Origin: Chitinophaga filiformis
GTDB lineage: Bacteria > Bacteroidota > Bacteroidia > Chitinophagales > Chitinophagaceae
Assembly (NCBI RefSeq): GCF_900102545.1
Contig: NZ_FNBN01000003.1
Coordinates: 153,976 to 217,975, forward strand
Length of the DNA: 64,000 nucleotides
Direction of reading: 5' to 3'
The notes beneath the pieces are model-generated. The model did no database searches and had not been told where the DNA came from. It saw only the letters and a program-made list of their open reading frames with translations. Position numbers and translations under genes: made by a program. Within the stretch, counting starts at the first letter, position 1. Every line of letters begins with the position of its first letter. Positions 18,501 to 26,720 of this stretch are shown one piece after another.

Positions 18501-19753
18501 GCAGTAATGTCTGAACAAGTGTATATTCCACCACCACCGACCACCCGTACTTTTGAAAGATTGGACTGGTCAAACTCGATACAGTCCATCCAGTTAACCG
18601 CGCCTCCGTCAGTCCATGCCATGCCATTACTATCATATGTGGCGTTCGCGCCGTTTTTAAGCGTCCAGGTGGATCCGCCATCGGTAGAGAGGAAAACAAA
18701 GTCACCCCAGCCGGTACCAAACTGGTTGTTCCAATACATGCCACAGGTAGAAACTATTACCCGATTAACATTAGTCGGGTCTATACTTACTCCACCGTAT
18801 GGATAATCCTTTGAATGAACAGGGGTAACGTTTGTCCACACACCGGTAGCCGTATTGAGCTTATATAATTTCCCATATCCTCCACTGGATTGCGGGCCTG
18901 CATCATCTGAATAGGTAACATACATGGTAGTTCCCTGCAGTGCCGCGCGATGCGGCATAAAGCTGGTAGTGGCGGAAATGTCGGTAAAGCTGGCACCTCC
19001 GTCTGTACTCTTATAAATATTAGCGCCTCCGGTGCGGGAAACGCCTATGTACATGGTTTGAGTAGCCCCACCCACTGCGGCGCTCGAAGGATCATACACT
19101 ACAAAACATATTCCGTTCTCATTGGGGGTGGTAGTTACACCGTTCCAGGCAAGGTTCCAGGTAACGCCTCCATCCATACTTTTCCATAATCCGTTAGCCC
19201 GGGTTCCGCAGAACAATATGTTACTGTTTTTGGGATCCACTGCAAGACGTTCTCCGTTCCCGCGTCCGCTCCCATTTCCATGCGCTTTAAATTTAGCGGT
19301 AACATCTGTATAAGTGAAAGTATTTCCTTTGTCCGTGGATTTCAATATAGCCGTTCTTCCGCTGTTGATATAGGAGGTGCCGCAAAGCATATAAACATTG
19401 TTGGGATTTTGCGGGTCCAGCGCCAAAGCTTCTACTCCAACAAATCCATTTTCTGACTCGTCAAGCCAGTCGAGCAACTGAACCCATTTATTGTTCGCTG
19501 CATCCCAGCGGTAAGCGCCGCCTACATCTGTGCGGCAATACCTATCGCCGGATGTCTTGTGTGTAATGATCCCTGTCACAAATCCGCCACCGCCAATAGG
19601 TGCATTCTTCCAGACATAGCTGGCTGTAGTTTGGGCCTTTACCTGATAGCCCTGAAACACAATGATCAGGAGAAATAAACAGGAAAAGGCAAGTACCTTC
19701 TGCCTGCACTGCAAGTATATTCTGAAAGACATGAAAAGTAGTTTTGTTTTCAT
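15557..19753 (-). CDS. GH74-like xyloglucanase with four DUF11 modules and type B (gliding) sorting domain
   Basis: A 1398-residue secreted protein. After a signal peptide ending near VKAQ (residue 41), residues about 45-730 match GH74 xyloglucan hydrolases: IGGGGFVTGIITH, YCRTDVGGAYRWD, GRGNGERLAVDP, BNR-type turns such as STDKGNTFT, and FGDVTGFVHEPL. The Asp residues in RTDVGG and FGDVTG correspond, by recall, to the two catalytic carboxylates. Four DUF11 modules of about 140 residues follow (about 733-1305), each with (V/I)RNTG and a D.IP.(H/Y).FVSA motif and separated by Pro/Asn/Asp-rich linkers. The last 85 residues are a gliding-motility type C-terminal domain (NAMSPNGDGKNEYF, FSRWGNMVYQS, GTYYYKLVI). 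It is likely tethered to the cell surface by the T9SS. The exact substrate is inferred from the family. Confidence 0.88.
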   Translation of the reverse strand: MKTKLLFMSFRIYLQCRQKVLAFSCLFLLIIVFQGYQVKAQTTASYVWKNAPIGGGGFVTGIITHKTSGDRYCRTDVGGAYRWDAANNKWVQLLDWLDESENGFVGVEALALDPQNPNNVYMLCGTSYINSGRTAILKSTDKGNTFTYTDVTAKFKAHGNGSGRGNGERLAVDPKNSNILFCGTRANGLWKSMDGGVTWNLAWNGVTTTPNENGICFVVYDPSSAAVGGATQTMYIGVSRTGGANIYKSTDGGASFTDISATTSFMPHRAALQGTTMYVTYSDDAGPQSSGGYGKLYKLNTATGVWTNVTPVHSKDYPYGGVSIDPTNVNRVIVSTCGMYWNNQFGTGWGDFVFLSTDGGSTWTLKNGANATYDSNGMAWTDGGAVNWMDCIEFDQSNLSKVRVVGGGGIYTCSDITATNPSWKYDVIGIEETAFLDGTSIPGGPFISSFGDVTGFVHEPLTSYPAKKLAPADQNNQSIAYAGANTSRVVRAANDGSVVYYSNDKGATWTGTATNMGKDGKVAISADGSTILHCPGGSTTTYYTTNNGASWSACSGVSLGSATPVADQVNPNYFYVYIPNNGQLLRSSDKGVSFSVAGTPGASTANYPWEAALIRTVPGFEGHVWVPLGRNGLKYSTNAGATYITVSNVTYCKSIGIGKAMPGSSYPTVFIWGTVSGVTGLFRSTDQGGTWLKINDDAHQFAGAPLLIGDMNVAGRVYMSSGGGRGLIYWEVINKSSANWKSAAYTGTGKGGAVKSGDVITYTIHVRNTGGVQLDNLTVIDTVPAHTVFVSADGGITPDANGKLTWTITSIAVGASDVTHSFTVKVANDLTNVTHITNTADVDNGDGTGQHPTTPSDQSNPNDPKTNPDPNEPSTDVPVDDGGKQSISWKSAAYTGTGQGGMVRSGNEITYTIHVRNTGDVALYNVNVIDTIPAFTVFVSADGGITPDANGKLTWTITNIPVGAADITRSFTVKVASDLTNAGYITNTAYVDGDSTTPPDPSNPNEPKTNPDPNEPSTEIPVDTGKLSLNWKSAQYTPSGINGGVTTGDLITYMVHIRNTGSIKLENVKIVDTIPAYTEFVSADEGITPDGNKKLSWTIAEIPVGSADIIRRFIVKVASELTGATNIINTAGVDNGNGKGNQPTSPPMTNDPGNPATDPTDGPSTSIPVDKLNNWECWKTVVTASGNDKVKPNEELTYTIHIRNTGNVAVDHLVVTDPIPEHTSFVSAGNGGTLDPSTNIVTWSVAAIAVGATTEITMVIKAADNLDSIPVIVNTASATDGTSTKPTSGCDPASPDCTGGTGTSISTIPGDAALVFANAMSPNGDGKNEYFIIKGLEKYPPASLFVFSRWGNMVYQSSAYNNNWDGAGLSEGTYYYKLVIAGADGKKTYTGWILLKRK
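15830..17560 (-). repeat. Tandem DUF11-coding repeats inside the GH74 gene
   Basis: Four in-frame repeats of roughly 420-470 bases encode the DUF11 stalk. The first three are close enough in DNA to share long stretches, for example the block around 17350-17400 and its counterpart near 16905-16955. The fourth, nearest the C-terminus, is the most diverged. Such repeats can change copy number by recombination and can be misassembled by short reads. Confidence 0.75.
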
Positions 19754-20842
19754 AGAGTTTTTTCATTCCATTGTGTGTTACTAGCGATAGTCACATCAGA
19801 CGTACCTCCGCTTGCCCGAAAGCAATTTCAGCTAAATAGACTGACAATTGAGGTGTAATGACACTCCTTTTACTATAGTATGTACATATTACAGCCACAA
19901 TTACAAGATCTGTAAGCGCGTACCAACACCTGGTTTTCATATTTGTGTATTTGGTTAAAAAGTTTGCGTTATTAATCCTGACACCCTGATGTTGTCAAAT
20001 AGTAGCCCGCAAGCTCAAGGCTGGCGGTAAAGCGGAAAAGTCCCTCTATAGACCGAATATCTTGTTAATAAGTTCCGAACAAGACATGAGTAAACACGCT
20101 AGCAGCAGCAGGTGTAGTTTATTATGGTCTTTAATGATTTGCGTCAGCATGTAATACCGTCTGCCGACTGAAACTGATCAGAAAGTGTGATATAAGCGAA
20201 CGGAACTACCAATAAGTCGTTCAAAAAGGACAGAAGCCAATAGACTAGACAGATACAATCTAATTTCATATACGTCGGTTAGGAGCTGTAAAGCTATTAC
20301 GTATCGTCTGAAAGCAGGGGGCGGAATGTTTCAATTTGTGGCGGTAAATGTTACAAACAGCTGGTTTTCACCGCTGGATTTTGACAGAAAGGAACTAATT
20401 ATCTTATTACCAATATTTGTAGCATATTGTGAAGGTAATATCCGAACAACCCAGTATCCGACCTTCGAAAATACAGCAGAAATAGCTTTCCCATGCTTGT
20501 TGGCCATAAATTGTGTCCATAATATCTTTATTTGCAACAGTTGGACGATTCTGACAGTTTTGTTAATGTCAATACTTGTACTATACAGTAGTATCAAGCA
20601 TCGGTCATTAAAGAGGCTGAGTCATAGTAGGGCAATATGATATTGTTCATACGGTACAGACTTAAGTGTGAACTAATGCGAAGGCACAGTGGTTGTGTAG
20701 ACATATCATGCGCTATGTGTTACAAAAAAGAGTTCTTTGACATATGGAATTTTCAGATAACCGAAACAGATCTCAATAAAAAACCGCCTCATTTCCATGA
20801 GACGGTTTCCGTTTGGTGGTTGGCAATATTGCTACATGATCG
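19754..20842. other. 1.1 kb intergenic region without a convincing gene
   Basis: Between the GH5 and GH74 genes. Short open frames on both strands (for example 20326-20640 on plus and 20331-20597 on minus) overlap each other and resemble nothing I know. The stretch is clearly more AT-rich than its neighbours. It contains the GH5 terminator near 20781-20808 and presumably the GH74 promoter at the left end. No transposase remnant or RNA gene was recognised. Confidence 0.5.
20781..20808 (-). terminator. Rho-independent terminator of the GH5 gene
   Basis: A 12-bp stem (aaaccgcctcat / atgagacggttt, one G-U pair) with a 4-base loop. On the minus strand it is followed by a run of T, and it lies 35 bases after the GH5 stop codon. 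Confidence 0.8.
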
Positions 20843-23089
20843 TTATTGTTTTACAACTTTACGTGTAAGGGCTTTTTCACCATAAGTCAGTTTTACTGTA
20901 TACACGCCTTTGGGGAGATAATGACCTGCAAAGCTGCTGTTATACTGTCCTGCATCCAGATGGCCACGTTTCAGCACCGCTACCTGTTTGCCATTGATGT
21001 CGTATACTGCCAGTGTTACCTCAGCTGGTTTTTCCAGGGAGAAGCTAACAGTACTGTTATCGTTGAACGGATTGGGATAGCTGGTCAGTGTAGTGGTCAG
21101 TTTGATCGGAGGTTTCTCTGATGCTGCCGCAATTGTTTTTGCTGCAGGTGTTGCAGAAGTGATCACCAGTTGTGGGGCTGTCAGACCTGCTTCTTTTGAT
21201 CTCCAGAAAATACGTGGCTCAGCAACGGTGCCGCTTAGCAGGGCCAGAGAAATGCCGTTACGGCCAGCTGCTTTTTCGCTTTGTACATAACTGGTGATAT
21301 CCCATGAATAGTATCTGCCGGTGGAGTCGGTCACTGTTGCGGTCTGCAATGCAGTGCTGCCTGCAGCAGGTTTGTTGTTCCATGTCAGCGCTGATTCTGT
21401 CCAGGTAGTATTGCCTACAGCATAAACGCCTACAGGAATGTTAGACACACGATTATCTTCGATCTTACCAAATACTTTCAGTACAGCGGAAGAGATGTTG
21501 CTTACACCGCTTACATCGAAACGCAGATAGGTCTGACGGTCGTAACCCGGTGTGGTAGCCACATTCACCTTGGAAGCCAATACTGTAGGATCGGTGGTGC
21601 CGTAAGTGGTAGATGCATAGTCTCCATTCCTTACATAAGCATCCTGCAATGGCGCCAGGGTAGTCTGCGTTGAAGAAGTAGACGTAACGATCCTTACTTC
21701 CGTCAGACTGTTCCATGCATTGACGCTGTTACCGTGGCAAAGGATCCTTACATGTTTTGCACTACGTGCAGAGAACGTGAATGTTTCCAGCGCAGTGGAG
21801 GTACCACTGCTGTGAAGGCCTGTAGCAGCCGATGACCAGTTGCTGCCATCAGTGCTGGTTAAGATATCGAAGAATGTTTGTCTCGCTGTACCGTTGTAGA
21901 ACGCGATATCAACACGTGATACGGTAGTAGTGGCATCAAGACAGAACTGTATCCACTGACCATCGCCTTCGGCAGACCAGCGGGTGTTGTAGTCATTGTC
22001 CTGTACGTTGGCTGGTACGTTGCCATCGTTAGCGCTGGCGGATACCGGTACGCAAACATTACCACCAGGGAAATCATCCGCAGGATTCAGCATACGCTCA
22101 CGAACCCACGCGCCTGCAGGTTTTAACCTGGCAGTAGTCCACGGGCCGTTGGAGCAGGTACCTGTTACCCATACCGCGCCTGAACGGAAGTCGTCAGAAT
22201 AGTTCCAGTTAGTCCAGCTGATCTTTTTGTTGCGCATCAGATCGATGTACTGTTGTGCCATAGCAAAGTCGTTCGGACCGTCGCCGCTTGCTTCCTGTGT
22301 ACCGAACTCAGTGACGAATACAGGCAGTCTGTCAGACGCTGTATTCAGCTGGTTCAGGTATTCTGTACGATGATCCCTAGCATAGAAGTGGAAGGTATAC
22401 ATCACGTTAGGATACTGCAGCGGATTGTTGAGGATATCCTGCAGGGAGCCATCACCGGAAAGACCCATAGTAGACCATCCGTGGGTACCTACAAGGATAA
22501 CGGCATCGTTATCAATGGCACGGATAAAGGGGATCATCTGGTCTGCATAGGTTTTGATCTTTGCCCAGGTAGCGCCTGAGTTAGGTTCATTACAGATGTC
22601 GTAAATGATGTTGTTCTTGTTCTTGTGTGTGTTGGCAATAGCCGAGAAAAAGGTTTTCGCTCTTGAAAGGTTGTAGTTTGGATCGCCTGGTGTGAGCTGA
22701 TGCCAGTCAACAAGCGCATACATGCCACGTGCAGTAGCTTCTTCGATAAGACGGTTCACCTGTGCGGTAAAACCCGCAGGGTCGGTTTCATAACCGCCTT
22801 CCTGTACATAAAGGGAAATACGCAGTACGTCTGCACCCCAGTCGTTGGCAAGGGCATCAAGAGAGGCTGCTGTCAGACAGCTTCCCCAGCCATACCATTG
22901 AATACCATGTGTGCTCATGCCTCTGAGCTGGATGGGATTGCCGTACTGGTTGCATAGTTTGGTACCGATCACCTGGAGCTGACCATTTCTGGCTACCGGT
23001 GTCTGTGCGTGGCTCTGTGAGAAGATGCCTGTCAGGCATAACAGCAACGCCGCAAGTTTGAAAGAAAGGTGTCTTCCATTCTTTTTCAT
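20843..23089 (-). CDS. GH5 endoglucanase with discoidin-like and DNRLRE/CBM96-like modules and type A sorting domain
   Basis: A 748-residue secreted beta-glucanase. Signal peptide 1-29 (cut after SQSHAQ). The GH5 domain spans about 33-325: LRGMSTHGIQWYGWG, LRISLYVQEGGY, acid/base Glu168 in CNEPN and nucleophile Glu261 in FVTEFGTQ, resembling the GH5_2 cellulases. A discoidin (F5/8 type C)-like domain follows at about 350-475 (NDYNTRWSAEGDGQWIQF), then a DNRLRE/CBM96-like beta-sandwich at about 478-655 (DAYVRNGDYASTTYG, TYLRFDVSG). The C-terminal 80 residues are a type A T9SS sorting domain (SYPNPFNDNSTVSF, YDINGKQV, GVYTVKLTY). It should be exported and attached to, or released from, the surface. 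Substrate is inferred as cellulose or mixed beta-glucan. Confidence 0.92.
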   Translation of the reverse strand: MKKNGRHLSFKLAALLLCLTGIFSQSHAQTPVARNGQLQVIGTKLCNQYGNPIQLRGMSTHGIQWYGWGSCLTAASLDALANDWGADVLRISLYVQEGGYETDPAGFTAQVNRLIEEATARGMYALVDWHQLTPGDPNYNLSRAKTFFSAIANTHKNKNNIIYDICNEPNSGATWAKIKTYADQMIPFIRAIDNDAVILVGTHGWSTMGLSGDGSLQDILNNPLQYPNVMYTFHFYARDHRTEYLNQLNTASDRLPVFVTEFGTQEASGDGPNDFAMAQQYIDLMRNKKISWTNWNYSDDFRSGAVWVTGTCSNGPWTTARLKPAGAWVRERMLNPADDFPGGNVCVPVSASANDGNVPANVQDNDYNTRWSAEGDGQWIQFCLDATTTVSRVDIAFYNGTARQTFFDILTSTDGSNWSSAATGLHSSGTSTALETFTFSARSAKHVRILCHGNSVNAWNSLTEVRIVTSTSSTQTTLAPLQDAYVRNGDYASTTYGTTDPTVLASKVNVATTPGYDRQTYLRFDVSGVSNISSAVLKVFGKIEDNRVSNIPVGVYAVGNTTWTESALTWNNKPAAGSTALQTATVTDSTGRYYSWDITSYVQSEKAAGRNGISLALLSGTVAEPRIFWRSKEAGLTAPQLVITSATPAAKTIAAASEKPPIKLTTTLTSYPNPFNDNSTVSFSLEKPAEVTLAVYDINGKQVAVLKRGHLDAGQYNSSFAGHYLPKGVYTVKLTYGEKALTRKVVKQ

Positions 23090-23269
23090 GTGGATAGTTG
23101 TTTTGAGGGTGAGAAAATAAAAAGTTGATATGTTGATTTTTGTAATGGTTACATAGGCGATATTGATATGGTTATACCATAGGTTGATGCTACAGGTTAA
23201 ATGCTACAAGGTCGCTATAGGTTGTTTAATTCGCTTGCCGCAATATAGGTACAAATTTTTAATACGAGT

Positions 23270-23277
23270 TAATTTTG
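23270..23277 (+). promoter_or_regulatory. Candidate -7 promoter element of hutG
   Basis: TAATTTTG matches the Bacteroidota -7 consensus TAnnTTTG and ends 25 bases before the hutG ATG. No good -33 TTTG was found at the usual distance. It indicates hutG is transcribed on its own rather than from the distant hutHUI promoter. Confidence 0.45.
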
Positions 23278-23302
23278 AGTAACAATACTACCTTTACAAC
23301 AT

Positions 23303-24304
23303 ATGAAGAAGCCTGAGTTTTACCGGCAGCCCGTTGCATGGACGGGCAGGATAGATGGTACGGATGAAGAATTATTGCGCTGGCATCAGCGTATGATACC
23401 CCTGAATCTGCTTACGGGTACATTACCTGTATTAAAGCCACATCAGCAGGGCATTGCGTTTCTCGGGTTTGCATGTGATGAAGGCGTACGCCGCAATAAA
23501 GGACGTGTAGGCGCTGTAGAAGGACCTGCAGCATTGAGACGTGCGTGCAGCAACTTCCCTGTACATTTCGACGCTGATCTGGTATTTGCAGATGCAGGCG
23601 ATATCATCTGTAAAGATAATCAGCTGGAAGAGGCACAGGCCGCACTAACAGATACTGTACTGACTATACGTAAAGCCGGCTATCTGCCGGTGTTGCTGGG
23701 TGGTGGTCATGAGATCACTTACGGACATGCACATGGTATTTATCAGCACCTGCAGCAACGCAGGAGGAATGAGAAACTGGGGCTGGTGAATATAGATGCA
23801 CATTTTGATCTGCGTATACCCGGACAGGAGGGAAGTACTTCGGGTACCGGATTCTGGCAGCTGGCGCAGGATTGTAAACTGGAAGGCGTTCCCTTTCATT
23901 ACCTGGCCTTGGGCATACAGGCCAACAGTAATACACAGCAGCTGTTCCGTATAGCGGGCGACCTCGATGTACAGTATGTGGATGCTGACGCCTTCCTGTT
24001 GCAGGATAAAGTGCTTTTACAGGCCGCTATAAGCCAGTTTCTGAGAGATGTGGACCATGTATACCTGACGGTAGATTTGGACGTTTTTTCGGCCGCTTTT
24101 GCCCCTGGTGTGAGTGCTGTTGCCTATAATGGTATCCGTCCCGACGGTTTGTTCCTGGAATGTTACCGTAGCATCCTGCAAAGTGGTAAGCTGGCAGGTA
24201 TTGATATAGCGGAGTTAAACCCTTCTCTGGATATCGATAATCATACAGCAAAACTGGGAGCCTCTCTCTTGTTTGAGATGGCAAGTAACTTACATTATCA
24301 CTAA
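23303..24304 (+). CDS. hutG: Formimidoylglutamase (arginase family)
   Basis: Last step of the four-enzyme histidine route, N-formimidoyl-L-glutamate plus water to L-glutamate and formamide. It is a 333-residue ureohydrolase-fold enzyme with the binuclear Mn2+ motifs GGGHEITYGHAHGI, NIDAHFDLR and TVDLDVFSAAFAPGVSA. It is on the same strand as hutHUI but about 10.6 kb away, with the cellulase/T9SS block between. It has its own likely promoter and terminator. A role in agmatine or arginine breakdown is less likely given the hut genes nearby. Confidence 0.93.
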   Translation: MKKPEFYRQPVAWTGRIDGTDEELLRWHQRMIPLNLLTGTLPVLKPHQQGIAFLGFACDEGVRRNKGRVGAVEGPAALRRACSNFPVHFDADLVFADAGDIICKDNQLEEAQAALTDTVLTIRKAGYLPVLLGGGHEITYGHAHGIYQHLQQRRRNEKLGLVNIDAHFDLRIPGQEGSTSGTGFWQLAQDCKLEGVPFHYLALGIQANSNTQQLFRIAGDLDVQYVDADAFLLQDKVLLQAAISQFLRDVDHVYLTVDLDVFSAAFAPGVSAVAYNGIRPDGLFLECYRSILQSGKLAGIDIAELNPSLDIDNHTAKLGASLLFEMASNLHYH

Positions 24305-24343
24305 GATTGTTATTAGCGCTTTATAGCTGCAAAATAGTATCAG

Positions 24344-24401
24344 TATCCCCGGCAGGATGTACGTAGTTCCCGTAAATCTTGCCGGGGAATGTTGTTTTTT
24401 G
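24344..24401 (+). terminator. Terminator downstream of hutG
   Basis: A stem of about 13 bp (tccccggcaggat with atcttgccgggga, one G-U pair) around a 17-base loop, followed by tgttgttttttgg. It lies about 40 bases after the hutG stop. Confidence 0.7.
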
Positions 24402-24441
24402 GAGAGCTTTTCTATATTTATGGCACAAAAATATATTAGCC

Positions 24442-25044
24442 ATGACATTCATCCCCAAAGCGGCTATTATCGCTGTAATAGCCTTATCTTCCGCCTACAT
24501 GGCAGAAGCCCAGAAAATCAAAACTACAGAAGGAAGCCTCTCTGCATTAAAAGGACAAACAGAGATCAACGTTGAGTATGAATATGATCATCTTAAGGTA
24601 GGCGAGTTTGATAAAGAGGAGGATTATATTCAGAAGAAAAAAGACGAGTACAATAAGAAAGAACCCGGAAAAGGTGATACCTGGGAGACCGCATGGAAGA
24701 ACGATCGTACTACCCGGTATGCGCCTAAATTCGAGCAACTGTTTGCAGAAAATTCCGGTATCAAGGTAGGCAAATTCCCACAGGCAAAATACACGCTGAT
24801 CTTCAAGACCACTTTCATTGAACCGGGCTTTAACGTAGGCGTAGCTCATAAGAATGCTTATATCAATGGGGAAATATGGGTCGTGGAAACAGCTGATCAC
24901 AGTAAGGTAATAGCCAAATCTACTGTAGACAAGGCTCCTGGCCGATTGTTCGCTATCGATTTTGACAGCGGTGTACGTATTGGAGAAGCATATGCTGCCA
25001 CCGGTAAGGTATACGGAAAGCAGGTCAAAAAAGAGGTTGAATAA
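24442..25044 (+). CDS. Secreted protein of unknown function
   Basis: A 200-residue protein from the ATG at 24442; the open frame extends 21 codons upstream but this start gives a clean signal peptide (MTFIPKAAIIAVIALSSAYMAEAQ). The mature part is charged and Lys/Glu-rich near the N-terminus (FDKEEDYIQKKKDEYNKKE) and ends in beta-rich sequence (YTLIFKTTFIEPGFNVGV, AYINGEIWVVE). I do not recognise a family with certainty. Likely periplasmic or surface. A TATATTTA element (24413-24420) 21 bases upstream could be its promoter. Confidence 0.8.
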   Translation: MTFIPKAAIIAVIALSSAYMAEAQKIKTTEGSLSALKGQTEINVEYEYDHLKVGEFDKEEDYIQKKKDEYNKKEPGKGDTWETAWKNDRTTRYAPKFEQLFAENSGIKVGKFPQAKYTLIFKTTFIEPGFNVGVAHKNAYINGEIWVVETADHSKVIAKSTVDKAPGRLFAIDFDSGVRIGEAYAATGKVYGKQVKKEVE

Positions 25045-25083
25045 TTGCTCAGGCGCCTATTGGTGCTGAATATGACAATAAGT

Positions 25084-25125
25084 AGGAGTGGATACCAATG
25101 ATAAGATTCCTTGGTATCCACTCCT
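25084..25125. other. Strong inverted repeat between convergent genes
   Basis: A perfect 15-bp stem (aggagtggataccaa / ttggtatccactcct) with a 12-base loop, 40 bases after the unknown secreted gene. There is no T run on either side, so it is not a textbook intrinsic terminator. It may still end or stabilise the transcript. Confidence 0.6.
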
Positions 25126-25258
25126 GTATATAGAGGATGCTTCTGTCATTCCGGATATATCCTCAACTGCTATGCAACCTGACAGTCATTGTGACTGTGA
25201 AAATGCCGGTAAATCATCTGCCGGAGGCGAAATAAAAATTGCAGATAAAGCTCTTCTA

Positions 25259-26122
25259 TCAGAATACAATCGTCTTATTGCCATGAATGATGATCCTGTC
25301 CTCCACATGCGCTACCACTGCTCTTGTCAGCACCTGTCTTTCTATATCACGCCCCAGCGCCACAAGATCGCTTACATCATGCTTATGACTTACACGGGCT
25401 ACGTCCTGGTCAATGATCGGACCTTCGTCCAGGTCGTTGGTTACATAGTGCGCCGTAGCGCCTATCAGCTTCACGCCACGTGTATAGGCATTCTTATAGG
25501 GATTGGCGCCTGCAAATGCGGGGAGGAAGGAGTGATGAATATTGATGATCTTCCCCGGAAATACACCGACAAAATTGGGAGATAAGATCTGCATATAACG
25601 CGCCAGTACTGTGAAGTCGGCCTTTGCTTCCTGTATAAGCCGGATGGCTTCCTGCTCCTTTTCTGTTTTAGTGGCCGGAGTAACCGGCAGATAATGGAAT
25701 GGGATACCGAAATCTTCCGTCAGCTCTCTCAGGTCTTCATGATTGGAGATCACCAGCGGAATGTCCACCGGCAATTCTCCGCTGCGCCAGCGCCAGAGTA
25801 ACTCCATGAGGCAATGGTCGTAACGGGATACCATGATGGCCATCTTTTTACGATGGGTTGTATAGGCAATATGCCAGTCCATCTGCAGTGGCCTGGCTAC
25901 TTTTTCCTGAAATTGTTTTTCCAGTTGTTCACTTGTTATGCCGGTATTTTCCAAGTGGAATTCCATGCGCATGAAAAATACCCCTTCTTTCGGGTCGGTA
26001 CTGTGCTGACTCGCATCCAGGATGTTCGCGCCACAGGTATAAAGGAACTGTGATACGCCGGCAACGATTCCGGGCCGGTCCGGACAGCAGATCAGTAGCC
26101 TGCCGGTAATATCGCTCTGCAT
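25259..26122 (-). CDS. purU: Formyltetrahydrofolate deformylase
   Basis: Hydrolyses 10-formyl-tetrahydrofolate to formate and tetrahydrofolate, balancing one-carbon pools. It has 287 residues. An N-terminal ACT domain (about 5-85, [20 protein letters not shown]) is followed by a formyltransferase-fold catalytic domain ([60 protein letters not shown]), including the Asn/His/Asp catalytic set seen in GART-like folds. It is divergent from the phosphodiesterase gene with only 65 bases between starts. Confidence 0.95.
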   Translation of the reverse strand: MQSDITGRLLICCPDRPGIVAGVSQFLYTCGANILDASQHSTDPKEGVFFMRMEFHLENTGITSEQLEKQFQEKVARPLQMDWHIAYTTHRKKMAIMVSRYDHCLMELLWRWRSGELPVDIPLVISNHEDLRELTEDFGIPFHYLPVTPATKTEKEQEAIRLIQEAKADFTVLARYMQILSPNFVGVFPGKIINIHHSFLPAFAGANPYKNAYTRGVKLIGATAHYVTNDLDEGPIIDQDVARVSHKHDVSDLVALGRDIERQVLTRAVVAHVEDRIIIHGNKTIVF

Positions 26123-26164
26123 AAATCGAAAAATATATTCCCAGTAAAATACTAAATGTTATTT

Positions 26165-26172
26165 TACTTTTG
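26165..26172 (+). promoter_or_regulatory. Candidate -7 promoter element of the phosphodiesterase gene
   Basis: TACTTTTG fits TAnnTTTG and lies 15 bases before the ATG at 26188, within the short divergent region shared with purU. A -33 element is not clear. Confidence 0.4.
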
Positions 26173-26187
26173 GGCCAATTTTGAAGC

Positions 26188-26679
26188 ATGAAGAAGATAG
26201 GATTGATGTCAGATACACATAGTTACCTCCATCCGGACGTGTTCAGATACTTTGATAAGGTAGATGAAGTATGGCACGCGGGAGATATCGGTAACACTGA
26301 ACTGGCGGATAAACTGGAGGCTTTCAAGCCCTTCCGTGCTGTATATGGGAATATAGATGGGGCCGATTTGAGAGTCCGTTATCCACTTAACCTGCATTTT
26401 GAACTGGAGCACGTAAAAGTTTACATCACCCATATTGGTGGTTATCCGGGGAAATACGCCCCGGGCATAAAGGATGAACTGCTGAAAAACGGGCCTAAGC
26501 TGTTTATCTGCGGTCATTCTCACATTCTGAAAGTAATGCCTGATCCGGCTTTGAAGCTGCTGCATATCAATCCCGGCGCCTGTGGTATACAAGGATGGCA
26601 TAAGGTTAAGACATTATTACGTTTTGAATTGTCAGATGGAAATATCAGTCAACTTGAGGTAATTGAGTTGCCAAAATAG
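26188..26679 (+). CDS. YfcE/MJ0936 family metallophosphodiesterase
   Basis: A 163-residue calcineurin-like phosphoesterase. Metal-binding motifs in order are SDTH (8-11), GDIGN (33-37), GNID (55-58), ITHIGG and CGHSH (about 110), followed by NPGA. Relatives cleave phosphodiesters with Mn2+ and have loosely defined biological roles. It is cytoplasmic and has no signal peptide. The DUF4421 gene starts about 40 bases downstream on the same strand and may be co-transcribed. Confidence 0.92.
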   Translation: MKKIGLMSDTHSYLHPDVFRYFDKVDEVWHAGDIGNTELADKLEAFKPFRAVYGNIDGADLRVRYPLNLHFELEHVKVYITHIGGYPGKYAPGIKDELLKNGPKLFICGHSHILKVMPDPALKLLHINPGACGIQGWHKVKTLLRFELSDGNISQLEVIELPK

Positions 26680-26720
26680 AGAGGAAGTAATTCGTGAAGT
26701 ATCAAAGACCTGTTACACTA

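Noticed and set aside
20326..20640. Possible 104-aa gene in the glucanase gap
   Set aside because: An opposite-strand frame covers nearly the same bases, the sequence resembles no family, and there is no start context or signal of selection.
25088..25585. 165-aa plus-strand frame overlapping purU
   Set aside because: It starts inside a hairpin and mostly runs antisense to the well-supported purU gene.
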